A stretch of DNA of 64,000 nt from the NCBI RefSeq assembly GCF_000766795.1, contig NZ_JPDS01000001.1:811001-875000 (forward strand). The letters are read 5' to 3'. Under the pieces are notes generated by a model that saw only the letters and a program-made list of their open reading frames with translations, was not told where the DNA came from and made no database searches. A program made the position numbers and the translations under genes. Of the stretch, positions 53,912-61,923 are shown one piece after another. Source of the DNA: Polaribacter sp. Hel1_85 (GTDB taxonomy: Bacteria; Bacteroidota; Bacteroidia; Flavobacteriales; Flavobacteriaceae). How positions within the stretch are numbered: the stretch's first letter is position 1; every line of letters starts with the position of its first letter.

Positions 53912-54212
53912 GATTGTTATCTTTTTTAATTTGTTCTTCCATGATTTCTTTAATCTTATTTTCTTCCCATTCTTTTCCTAATCCTAATTTACTAAACCCG
54001 AAAACGCCTAACCAGTGAAAGAAAATTGCTAATAACCAACCAAAAACTGCAAACCAAAAATAATGAAAACCTGGTACAAACATTAAGTTTGTTATGATGA
54101 TAATTGGCAAAGACAAAACATAAACTGCAAAGTGAACATAAAAGCCTTTAATTTCGTTTACCTTCTTTTTTGCCTTAATATAAGCTTGTTCTTGTATAAA
54201 ATCTTGTTCCAT
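53904..54212 (-). CDS. 2TM domain protein 3 of 5
   Basis: A 102-residue 2TM protein: QEQAYIKAKKKVNEIKGFYV, two helices, a short loop with PGFHYFWFAVFGW and the tail GLGKEWEENKIKEIMEEQ. It is very like copy 4 and like the 2TM part of the kinase, which have the same FHWFWF loop. Only one base separates it from copy 4. Confidence 0.87.
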   Translation of the reverse strand: MEQDFIQEQAYIKAKKKVNEIKGFYVHFAVYVLSLPIIIITNLMFVPGFHYFWFAVFGWLLAIFFHWLGVFGFSKLGLGKEWEENKIKEIMEEQIKKDNNRG

Positions 54213-54213
54213 T

Positions 54214-54504
54214 TTATTGATTTTTTTCCTCCATAAATTCTTTAATCTTTTTTTCTTCCCAGTTATTTCCTAAGCCTAAAAGCTTGAATCCAAAAACTGT
54301 TAACCAGTGAATAAAAAGACCAGATCCCCAACCTAATGTAGAAAACCAAAACCAATGAAAATGAGGCTCGTATGTTAGGTTTACAAAAATAATTATTGGA
54401 ATAACTATACAGTAAATGGTTAAATGTATATAAAACCCTTTTATATCCTTTACTCTTTTTTGAGCTTTATAATAACGTTGTTGTTGTGTAAAATTTGTTT
54501 TCAT
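54214..54504 (-). CDS. 2TM domain protein 4 of 5
   Basis: A 96-residue 2TM protein: QQQRYYKAQKRVKDIKGFYI, two helices, EPHFHWFWFSTLGWG in the loop and GLGNNWEEKKIKEFMEEK at the end. With copy 3 and the kinase tail it forms the FHWFWF subgroup, while copies 1, 2 and 5 have other loops. It lies 2 bases after copy 5. Confidence 0.87.
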   Translation of the reverse strand: MKTNFTQQQRYYKAQKRVKDIKGFYIHLTIYCIVIPIIIFVNLTYEPHFHWFWFSTLGWGSGLFIHWLTVFGFKLLGLGNNWEEKKIKEFMEEKNQ

Positions 54505-54506
54505 TA

Positions 54507-54830
54507 TTATCTATATTTACTTTGCTCATTCATATATTTTTTAATCTTTTTTTCTTCCCAGTCTTTGTTAAAAAATATACGAATTCCAAAAGTATTTAAT
54601 GCCTGAAAAAAGATTCCTATTCCCCAAAATAACCAAATTTTATAGTTATGATAATCTGTAAAAGCTTCTTTAAAAGTATCCCCATCATTTATATCGCCTA
54701 CAATAAAAATGGCACTTAAAAAGATATTTACTACAATATAAGTTGCCAAATGTTTGTAAAATTTACTAATCTTTTCTACTCTTTTTCGAGCCAGAACATA
54801 TTTTTGTTCTTTAGTGAATTCTTTCTCCAT
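54507..54830 (-). CDS. 2TM domain protein 5 of 5
   Basis: A 107-residue 2TM protein: KEQKYVLARKRVEKISKFYK, two helices, a loop with GDINDGDTFKEAFTDYHNYK and the tail FFNKDWEEKKIKKYMNEQ. It is directly behind the kinase gene, whose stop it overlaps by one base, so its translation is coupled to the kinase. Confidence 0.87.
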   Translation of the reverse strand: MEKEFTKEQKYVLARKRVEKISKFYKHLATYIVVNIFLSAIFIVGDINDGDTFKEAFTDYHNYKIWLFWGIGIFFQALNTFGIRIFFNKDWEEKKIKKYMNEQSKYR

Positions 54831-56188
54831 TACCTTGTTCTTTTATGTTGATCTTTTTCCATCATTTCTTTAATCTTTCTGTTTTCCCAATTTTTACCTA
54901 AGAAAATATTGTAGTTATTTACTTCTAAAAAGTGAAATACTAATCCCATTCCCCATCCAAATATTGGAAACCAAAACCAATGAAATCCTGGAGAGAATCT
55001 TAAATTGATAAATATTAAAAAAGGTATGACTAAACAGTAAGAAGCTAAATTTTGATAAAATTCTTTTAACTTTTCTACTCTTTCTACTGCTTTTACGTAA
55101 TTGCTATTTTCTAAATCTTCTGAGTACATAATATTGTTCATTTTATATAAGAGAGGTAAACTCACCTTAAAAGTTTTGTTGTTATTTTCTATTTTCACTC
55201 CTTTTTGAGTGATTAATCCATATCTATCAGCAATATTTTGCAAACCTACTTTGGTGCTTTTTCCTATTGCTTCTTTAGGATTGATGTTATTTTCTATAAT
55301 TAAATAAGTGTCTTCTTCATAAATACTAATTGTTAAAGGTTTAGAAGAAGAAACCACATTGTGTTTTACAGCATTTTCTAATAAAAGTTGCAAAGACAAA
55401 GGCACTATTTTTAACTCTACATTACTAATTGCATCTGGAATATTAAATTTTACAGCATCTTCAAAACGCATTTCTAACAATTGCATGTAGGTTTTTGCAA
55501 ACTTTAATTCTTCTGCAACGGGCACTAAATCTTTATTTCTTTGTTCTAAAACGTATCTATAAACTTTAGATAATTTAGTAGTAAATTTTTCTGCTTGGTT
55601 AGGGTTTTCGCCAATCAAACTCGTTAAAACATTTAAACTATTAAACAAAAAATGCGGATCTAATTGATTTTTTAAAGATTCAAACTTTGCTGTTTCTGTT
55701 TTTGCTACTATTTCTTGTTTGGTAGTTTCTTGTGTCATTGCAGATTTCCAATTGATCATAAAACCTCTAGCATGTAAAAAGGTAGAAATCCCTAAAGAAA
55801 GTACAATATAAAATAAGTGAACCCATAAAAAATCTCCTTTAAAAAAGTTATCTCCACTATTGTTATTAATTACTACAAAAACAACATAATCTATTAATAA
55901 CACAATAGGAACTGTGTATAAAACGGTACCAATTATTCCTGCCCAAACACGCTCATTAGTTTGTGTAATCCAATTCCATTTTTGAGATAAATAATTATTA
56001 ATGAAACCATTACCAAATCCAATTCCAAAAGAATACATTCCAGAAATAATGAAAGTCCACATAAAGCCTTCTAAAGTTGTCTGACCGAAAATTAATCCAA
56101 AGATCAATCCAAAAATAACGGTTAGTTTTAAACAAAGTATGACTCCTTTTTTAATACTTCTAATTGTATATACTTCTTGGTCTTTCAT
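54830..56188 (-). CDS. LytS-like sensor histidine kinase fused to a 2TM domain
   Basis: A 452-residue kinase with four N-terminal transmembrane helices (about 15-150), a His_kinase domain (KFESLKNQLDPHFLFNSLNV, His about 179; ENAVKHN N-box at about 272; TKVGLQNIADRYG G-box) and, unusually, a complete 2TM domain at about 352-445 (SNYVKAVERVEKLKEFYQNL to LGKNWENRKIKEMMEKD). Signal input probably comes through the membrane helices. It is the first gene of the operon that ends with the LytTR regulator. Confidence 0.93.
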   Translation of the reverse strand: MKDQEVYTIRSIKKGVILCLKLTVIFGLIFGLIFGQTTLEGFMWTFIISGMYSFGIGFGNGFINNYLSQKWNWITQTNERVWAGIIGTVLYTVPIVLLIDYVVFVVINNNSGDNFFKGDFLWVHLFYIVLSLGISTFLHARGFMINWKSAMTQETTKQEIVAKTETAKFESLKNQLDPHFLFNSLNVLTSLIGENPNQAEKFTTKLSKVYRYVLEQRNKDLVPVAEELKFAKTYMQLLEMRFEDAVKFNIPDAISNVELKIVPLSLQLLLENAVKHNVVSSSKPLTISIYEEDTYLIIENNINPKEAIGKSTKVGLQNIADRYGLITQKGVKIENNNKTFKVSLPLLYKMNNIMYSEDLENSNYVKAVERVEKLKEFYQNLASYCLVIPFLIFINLRFSPGFHWFWFPIFGWGMGLVFHFLEVNNYNIFLGKNWENRKIKEMMEKDQHKRTR

Positions 56189-56227
56189 TATTATCTACTT
56201 GTAAAATGTATTTATTTGACTAATTTA

Positions 56228-56641
56228 CTAAAATCTGATTTCTAAAGTAACATTTTTATCATCAAGCTTAAATTTTGCGTCATCGAATCTAGGTGGTCCA
56301 AAAGACATATTATTATTAGAAGCTCCATAATCTTCTAAAGGCATTCTATTTGATTGAAAATCCATTTTATCGTTATTGTTTTTATCATGATAGCAGATAA
56401 TTGCATATTCACCTGCTTCAACGTTTTCAAAAACTACTACACTTTTTCCTTCTATAATTTTAGATGCAGAGGCTTGTATAGGTTTCATTCTAAAATTTTC
56501 TTTATTGTATAATGCAAATCCTACTTTTCCAAAATCTGAAGATACATTTACCACTGTTGCTGTAATTGTTTGGTTTTGTGCTTTTATTGAATTTGTAATA
56601 AATAGCATTGTCATTGCTAAAAGTCCTACTATAAGTTTCAT
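56228..56641 (-). CDS. DUF2141 domain exported protein
   Basis: A 137-residue protein with a signal peptide (GLLAMTMLFITNSIKAQ). The DUF2141 domain shows KVGFALYNKENF, VVFENVEAGEYAIICYHDKN and DKMDFQSNRMPLEDYGASNN. Function is unknown, the domain has a transthyretin-like appearance. It lies 39 bases upstream of the kinase gene and may be the first gene of the same transcription unit. Confidence 0.85.
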   Translation of the reverse strand: MKLIVGLLAMTMLFITNSIKAQNQTITATVVNVSSDFGKVGFALYNKENFRMKPIQASASKIIEGKSVVVFENVEAGEYAIICYHDKNNNDKMDFQSNRMPLEDYGASNNNMSFGPPRFDDAKFKLDDKNVTLEIRF

Positions 56642-56836
56642 AATATTTTGTTTTAATGGTTAATTATGGTACAAATATGCAACTGAAGTTTTCTTTTTTA
56701 AATTAAAGAATACCGAACTGTATTTTTTTTAGGATGAATTGTAGTTTCGAGTATAATATGATACTATTATTAATCAAAAAAGCAAATATCTTGATAAAAA
56801 AAATGTAACTTTAAGTTCTCTTTAAAATCTTAAATT

Positions 56837-58324
56837 TTGTTCGATCTCAAAAAAATAATATCGGCAAATCAAACAAGAAAAACCGATAATCATACTATTA
56901 AAAAAGAATGCATTTCTTCTTTAGAATTAATGGAGAGAGCTTCGCTTTCTTTTGTGAATGCTATTGAAAAAAATATTTACAATTATCAGAAAATTGCAGT
57001 TGTTTGTGGAATTGGAAATAATGGTGGAGATGGTTTTGCAATTACAAGAATATTGCAATCTAAAGGATATCTTGCAAAAGCAATTTTAATAAAAACAGCT
57101 AAAAATCTTTCTAATAATTGTAAAACAAATTTTAACAAACTAGCAGAAGTAACAATTATTGAAACCAAAGATGATTTGTTAGATTTTAAAAAATTTGACA
57201 TTATAATTGATGCTCTATTTGGTTCTGGCCTAACTAGAAAAATTGAAGGTTTAGCTGCTAAGGTTATCAAAAACATGAATGCAGCAAAAAAACATGTTTT
57301 ATCTGTTGATATACCTTCTGGTTTATATTGTGATAAATTGCCTGATTCTGATTTTATTGTAAAATCTGATATTACAATTAGTTTTCAAAGACCAAAACTA
57401 TCTTTTTTCTATCTAGAAAGTAATCAATATATAAAAGATTGGAAAGTAATTAACATAGGTTTGGATGAAGATTTTATTCAAAAACTACCTACCAATAATT
57501 TTATTTTAGATAGAACAATTTCTGAAAGCTTAAAAATAAGAGAGAAACATGCACATAAAGGAACATTTGGTCATTCTTTAATTATTGCAGGCTCTTATGG
57601 TAAAATTGGAGCTGCTGTTTTGGCTTCTCGAGCTTGTTTAAAATCTGGTGCTGGGCTTTTAACAACATATATTCCAAATTGTGGATACGATATTTTGCAA
57701 ATTTCTACACCAGAAGCAATGTGTTTAACAGATAAAAAGAAAACCTATATTTCTAAATTACCTGATATTTCTTCTTATAATTCTATTGGAATTGGACCAG
57801 GAATAGGAAAAAAAGCTTTAACAAAAATAGTTTTAAAACAACTTTTTGAATCAACAAAAGTTCCATTAGTTATAGATGCTGATGCTTTAAATATTATTTC
57901 TGAGAATAGAGAATTAATAAACAAACTTCCAAAAAACTCAATTTTAACTCCACATCCAAAAGAATTTGAAAGATTAGTTGGTAAATGGAAAACCACTATA
58001 GAATGTTTTGAAAAACAAAAACAGTTTGCAAAAGAACATAAGTGTATTGTTGTTTTAAAAGGTGCAAATACATGTATTTGTAATCCAGAAGAAATACTTT
58101 TTTTTAATACTACTGGAAATCCTGGAATGGCAACTGGTGGAAGTGGTGATGTTCTTACAGGAATAATTACAGGATTATTAGCGCAAGGTTACACTCCGAT
58201 TAAGGCGGCTTTAATTGGTGTATATTTTCATGGAAAAGCAGGAGATAATGCCACCAAACAAAATGGAGAAAATTCATTAATTGCTTCAGATATTATCAAT
58301 TATTTAAAAATTGAAACTGAATAA
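56837..58324 (+). CDS. nnr: Bifunctional NAD(P)H-hydrate epimerase/dehydratase
   Basis: Nnr repairs damaged NAD(P)HX. The N-terminal epimerase part (1-215) has CGIGNNGGDGFAITRIL and DALFGSGLTRKI; the C-terminal ADP-dependent dehydratase (about 235-495) has HKGTFGHSLIIAGS, VIDADALNIIS, LTPHPKEFERL and GNPGMATGGSGDVLTGII. The start is TTG at 56837 since no ATG lies near the conserved KIISANQTRKTD start. It is monocistronic by its position. Confidence 0.94.
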   Translation: MFDLKKIISANQTRKTDNHTIKKECISSLELMERASLSFVNAIEKNIYNYQKIAVVCGIGNNGGDGFAITRILQSKGYLAKAILIKTAKNLSNNCKTNFNKLAEVTIIETKDDLLDFKKFDIIIDALFGSGLTRKIEGLAAKVIKNMNAAKKHVLSVDIPSGLYCDKLPDSDFIVKSDITISFQRPKLSFFYLESNQYIKDWKVINIGLDEDFIQKLPTNNFILDRTISESLKIREKHAHKGTFGHSLIIAGSYGKIGAAVLASRACLKSGAGLLTTYIPNCGYDILQISTPEAMCLTDKKKTYISKLPDISSYNSIGIGPGIGKKALTKIVLKQLFESTKVPLVIDADALNIISENRELINKLPKNSILTPHPKEFERLVGKWKTTIECFEKQKQFAKEHKCIVVLKGANTCICNPEEILFFNTTGNPGMATGGSGDVLTGIITGLLAQGYTPIKAALIGVYFHGKAGDNATKQNGENSLIASDIINYLKIETE

Positions 58325-58591
58325 TTTTGTTTAAAAAATTTATTATGATACAGATACGCAACAGAATTTAAATAATAATTAGTTGCTTTTTATGACGTGT
58401 TTTTAATATTTATAAAAAATAGAGGTTATAAATAGTAAAAAAATAACATATTTATCAATTTATAAATTATCAAAAAACGATTATTTAACCCATTTATTGA
58501 TTTATTTTTAACGCAAATTCCAAATTTGTTTAAATTTCATAAAACTTATAAAAAAGCGCTACACTTATGATAATACCTTTAAAAAAATATA

Positions 58592-58600
58592 TACTTTAGC
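58592..58600 (+). promoter_or_regulatory. Possible -7 element of the arginine operon
   Basis: TACTTTAG matches TAnnTTTG at 7 of 8 bases and ends 5 bases before the leader-peptide ATG, so the transcript may begin at that codon. TACTTTAGC recurs at 58684-58692. From 58325 to 58590 I see only AT-rich sequence without a gene. Confidence 0.35.
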
Positions 58601-58603
58601 CGT

Positions 58604-58678
58604 ATGATTACTTCAAGAAGAAATAAATTATGTACTACAATAAGTCCCAGCTTGCGCTTGCGCAACCGCCGTCGCTAA
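58604..58678 (+). CDS. Arginine-rich leader peptide of the arginine operon
   Basis: A 24-codon ORF that begins MITSRRNK and ends LRLRNRRR-stop. Seven codons are arginine: AGA AGA early and CGC, CGC, CGC, CGT, CGC within the last seven. The clustered CGN codons are unusual in this AT-rich genome. It is the first ORF of the long leader of the GNAT-argG-argC-proC-argD operon. This is the expected composition of an attenuation leader peptide, where ribosomes stall when charged tRNA-Arg is scarce. Its role is inferred. Confidence 0.65.
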   Translation: MITSRRNKLCTTISPSLRLRNRRR

Positions 58679-58733
58679 TATTCTACTTTAGCAACAAGTC
58701 AACTTATTATAGTATTTATCCATTTATTTTTTT
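58633..58733 (+). promoter_or_regulatory. Candidate attenuator hairpin of the arginine operon
   Basis: TACTACAATAAGT (58633-58645, inside the leader ORF) and ACTTATTATAGTA (58702-58714) pair at 12 of 13 positions. The loop contains the last arginine codons and a small hairpin TTGCG-CTTG-CGCAA (58652-58665). The right arm is followed by a U-rich tract (58714-58733). A ribosome stalled on the CGN codons would cover the left arm. Confidence 0.5.
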
Positions 58734-58791
58734 ATCGTGAATCTTTCTTACAAAACTTACTTACAACCTTTAGTTATTTTAAACAATAACA

Positions 58792-58899
58792 ATGTACGAC
58801 GCAGTTTTCCATTTCGCCCTTTGGGTGTTTAAAATATTATGGAATTTAGGTGAGTCCGATTCTACATTCAAAAAACAAACAACAACTTATACAAAATAA
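58792..58899 (+). CDS. Candidate 35-residue small ORF in the arginine-operon leader
   Basis: The ORF begins MYDAVFHFALWVFKILWNL and goes on GESDSTFKK to a stop 13 bases before the GNAT ATG. The N-terminal part is hydrophobic and amphipathic. It is in another frame than the GNAT gene. No family is recognised, and it may be non-coding. Confidence 0.3.
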   Translation: MYDAVFHFALWVFKILWNLGESDSTFKKQTTTYTK

Positions 58900-58912
58900 A
58901 AAACACAATGCA

Positions 58913-59530
58913 ATGGAAATTGTAATTGCTAACAAATCACATACAGTTTACGCAGATATTATTTGCAAAACTATTGAAGACGCTGCTCAAGTAAGAGGAA
59001 CTGGTATTGCAAAAAGAAAACCAGCATACGTTGCCACTAAAATGGAAAACGGTAATGCTGTAATTGCTTTAGATGATGGTAAATTTGCAGGCTTCTGTTA
59101 TATTGAAGCTTGGGGACATGGAAAATTTGTGGCCAATTCAGGTTTAATTGTACATCCAGATTACAGAAATCTAGGATTAGCAAAACAAATTAAAGAGGTT
59201 ATTTTTAAGCACTCTAGAACTAAGTTTCCAGACTCAAAAGTCTTTAGTATTACTACTGGTTTAGCGGTAATGAAACTAAATAGCGATTTAGGTTACAAAC
59301 CAGTTACTTTTTCTGAATTAACAGATGATCAAAGTTTTTGGGATGGCTGTAAAACTTGCAAAAATTTTGATGTTTTAACAAGAACAGAAAGAAAAATGTG
59401 CTTGTGTACAGGTATGTTGTTTGATCCTAAAAATCAAAATAAAGAGAAACCTGAAATAATTAAAGAAAGCGTTTTTAAAAGATTAAAAAACATTAAACAG
59501 AACTTGTTTCTAAAAAAAGAGAAAAAATGA
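58913..59530 (+). CDS. GNAT family N-acetyltransferase, first gene of the arginine operon
   Basis: A 205-residue protein with a GNAT fold: AFCYIEAWG-like core (KFAGFCYIEAWGHGKFVANS) and the acetyl-CoA loop VHPDYRNLGLAKQIKEVIF. A C-terminal part has cysteines (WDGCKTCKNF, KMCLCTG) and a basic tail. Its place at the head of the operon suggests that it makes the N-acylglutamate of the pathway, but this is an inference. I use the ATG at 58913 and not the GTG at 58850, which gives an unconserved extension. It overlaps argG by 4 bases. Confidence 0.85.
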   Translation: MEIVIANKSHTVYADIICKTIEDAAQVRGTGIAKRKPAYVATKMENGNAVIALDDGKFAGFCYIEAWGHGKFVANSGLIVHPDYRNLGLAKQIKEVIFKHSRTKFPDSKVFSITTGLAVMKLNSDLGYKPVTFSELTDDQSFWDGCKTCKNFDVLTRTERKMCLCTGMLFDPKNQNKEKPEIIKESVFKRLKNIKQNLFLKKEKK

Positions 59531-60702
59531 AAAAATTAGTAATTGCTTATAGTGGTGGTTTAGACACTTCTTATTGTGCCGTAAGTTTATCAAAAGAATA
59601 TGATGTACATGCAGTTAGTGTAAATACAGGAGGTTTTACAACTGAAGAAATTAATCATATAGAAAGTAACGCCTATAAAATGGGAGTTACTACTTATAAA
59701 AATATTGATGCTGTTGCTACTTTTTACAACAAAGTAGTAAAGTATTTAATTTTTGGTAACGTATTAAAAAATGCTACTTACCCATTATCTGTAAGTGCAG
59801 AAAGAATTATACAAGCCATAGAAATTGTAGAATACGCAAAAAGTATTGGCGCAGAATATATTGCTCATGGTAGTACAGGTGCAGGAAATGATCAAGTAAG
59901 ATTTGATATGATTTTTCAAACATTGGCTCCTGGTATAAAAATTATTACGCCAATTAGAGATCAAAAATTAACCAGGCAAGAAGAAATAGATTATTTAAAA
60001 TCTGAAGGAATTGATATGCCTTGGGAAAAATCTAAATACTCTGTTAACAAAGGTCTTTGGGGAACTAGTGTTGGTGGTGTAGAAACTTTAGAATCTGAAA
60101 AACCTTTACCTAGTGAAGCTTATCCTTCTCAATTAGAAAAAGAAGGTGAGGAAAAAGTAACATTGACTTTTAAAAATGGTGAATTTGTTGGTTTAAATGG
60201 CGAAAAAAACAAACCAGAAGTAAATATTGAAAACCTAAATGATATTGCATCAAAATATGCAATTGGTAGAGATATTCATGTTGGAGATACCATTGTTGGT
60301 ACAAAAGGAAGAGTTGGTTTTGAAGCTGCTGGTGCTTTAATTACGGTAAAAGCACATCATTTATTAGAAAAACACACCTTAACAAAATGGCAATTACAAC
60401 ACAAAGAATATTTGTCTAGTTTTTATGGAATGCATTTACATGAAGGTCAATATTTAGATCCTGTAATGAGAGATACTGAAGCTTTTTTACAAAGTTCTCA
60501 AAAAATGGTTTCTGGTAATGTTATAGTTTCTTTAAAACCTTATCACTTTTCTTTAGACGGAATAATTTCTGATCACGATTTAATGTCTAGTGCTTTTAGT
60601 ACTTATGGTGAAGAAAATAAAGCTTGGTCAGCAGATGATGCTAAAGGTTTTATTAAAATATTAGGAAACCAGAATAAAATTTATAGACAAGTAAACTCAT
60701 AA
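59527..60702 (+). CDS. argG: Argininosuccinate synthase
   Basis: ArgG condenses citrulline and aspartate with ATP. The 391-residue protein begins with the PP-loop IAYSGGLDTSYCAVSL, followed by HGSTGAGNDQVRFDM and SVNKGLWGTSVGG. It belongs to the argG type used in Bacteroidota. Start and the GNAT stop overlap by 4 bases (ATGA), and argC follows after 2 bases. Confidence 0.96.
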   Translation: MKKLVIAYSGGLDTSYCAVSLSKEYDVHAVSVNTGGFTTEEINHIESNAYKMGVTTYKNIDAVATFYNKVVKYLIFGNVLKNATYPLSVSAERIIQAIEIVEYAKSIGAEYIAHGSTGAGNDQVRFDMIFQTLAPGIKIITPIRDQKLTRQEEIDYLKSEGIDMPWEKSKYSVNKGLWGTSVGGVETLESEKPLPSEAYPSQLEKEGEEKVTLTFKNGEFVGLNGEKNKPEVNIENLNDIASKYAIGRDIHVGDTIVGTKGRVGFEAAGALITVKAHHLLEKHTLTKWQLQHKEYLSSFYGMHLHEGQYLDPVMRDTEAFLQSSQKMVSGNVIVSLKPYHFSLDGIISDHDLMSSAFSTYGEENKAWSADDAKGFIKILGNQNKIYRQVNS

Positions 60703-60704
60703 TT

Positions 60705-61682
60705 ATGTTACAAGTAGGAATAATTGGAGGTGCAGGTTATACAGCTGGTGAATTAATCAGATTGTTACTAAATCACCCAGAAACAAATATCGATTTTGTG
60801 TACAGTACTTCTAATGCTGGCAACAAATTATATAAAGTACATCAAGATTTAATTGGATCTACAGAAATTTCTTTTTCAAGCGAAATTAATGCAGATGTAG
60901 ATGTTTTATTTTTATGTTTAGGACATGGAAACTCAACTGCTTTTTTACAAAAAAATAGTTTTTCTGACAATACTAAAATTATTGATTTAAGTAATGATTT
61001 TAGATTACTTGCTGATAAGAATTTTGAAGGAAAAGAGTTTGTTTATGGTTTACCAGAATTAGATAAAGAAGCGATAAAAACAGCTAAATATATTGCAAAT
61101 CCTGGTTGTTTTGCAACTGCTTTACAATTGGCAATTTTACCTTTAGCTGCAAAAGGTTTGTTAAAAGATGATATTCATATAAACGCTGTAACAGGTGCTA
61201 CTGGAGCAGGAACTTCACTTTCTGCAACTACGCATTTTACGTGGAGAGATAATAACTTTTCTCACTACAAAGCTTTTAATCATCAGCATTTAGGAGAAAT
61301 TAATCAGACTGTAAATCAGTTACAAGAAAACTTTAATTCAGAAATTAACTTTATGCCAAATAGAGGTGATTTTTCTAGAGGAATTTTTGCAACAACATAT
61401 ACAAAATTTGAAGGTTCTCTTGAAGAAGCTAAAAAAATATATAAAGAGTATTATAAAGATGCTGCTTTTACAATTGTTTCTGATGAAAGCATATTCATGA
61501 AGCAAGTTGTAAATACGAATAAGTGTTTGGTACAATTAGAAAAACATGGAAATAAATTATTAATAACAAGTACTATTGATAACCTTTTAAAAGGAGCTTC
61601 TGGTGCAGCTATTCAGAATTTGAATTTAATGTATGGTTTTGAAGAAACGTTAGGTTTAAATTTAAAAGCGAATTATTTTTAG
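60705..61682 (+). CDS. argC: N-acyl-gamma-glutamyl-phosphate reductase
   Basis: ArgC reduces N-acylglutamyl phosphate to the semialdehyde with NADPH. The 325-residue protein has the nucleotide-binding GGAGYTAGELIRLLLNHP, the catalytic cysteine in ANPGCFATALQL (about 135) and HQHLGEINQ. In many Bacteroidota the acyl group is succinyl rather than acetyl, which the sequence cannot show. A repeat-bearing gap of 241 bases separates it from proC. Confidence 0.95.
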   Translation: MLQVGIIGGAGYTAGELIRLLLNHPETNIDFVYSTSNAGNKLYKVHQDLIGSTEISFSSEINADVDVLFLCLGHGNSTAFLQKNSFSDNTKIIDLSNDFRLLADKNFEGKEFVYGLPELDKEAIKTAKYIANPGCFATALQLAILPLAAKGLLKDDIHINAVTGATGAGTSLSATTHFTWRDNNFSHYKAFNHQHLGEINQTVNQLQENFNSEINFMPNRGDFSRGIFATTYTKFEGSLEEAKKIYKEYYKDAAFTIVSDESIFMKQVVNTNKCLVQLEKHGNKLLITSTIDNLLKGASGAAIQNLNLMYGFEETLGLNLKANYF

Positions 61683-61695
61683 TAGTCACTCAGTT

Positions 61696-61850
61696 GCGTT
61701 AGCGATTGAAATGGCATCCTTTTTATGCTGAACTCGTTTCAGTATCTATAGAATGTTAAATTGCTTTTGAAAGTATTAAGCAGATGCTGAAATAAATTCA
61801 GCATGAAAAGATATAATGTAAAGCGCGACCCTTGTGGTAACGCCCAAAGA
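61696..61850 (+). repeat. Dispersed intergenic repeat, copy B, inside the arginine operon
   Basis: The first module 61696-61728 and the end module 61786-61816 match copy A at 47035-47210. The end runs to AAGCGCGACCCTTGTGGTAA. It lies between argC and proC. In front, AGTATCTATAGAATG to GATGCTGAAATAAATTCAGC can form imperfect hairpins. Confidence 0.75.
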
Positions 61851-61857
61851 AACACAC

Positions 61858-61902
61858 AACAACACAACTAATAACAACACAACTAATAACAACGAAACCA
61901 CT
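61858..61902 (+). repeat. 15-bp tandem repeat before proC
   Basis: Two exact copies of AACAACACAACTAAT (61858-61872, 61873-61887) and a third with 12 of 15 matches (61888-61902) lie 21 bases ahead of the proC ATG. Confidence 0.8.
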
Positions 61903-61923
61903 AACAAACAACAACTAGCAATT

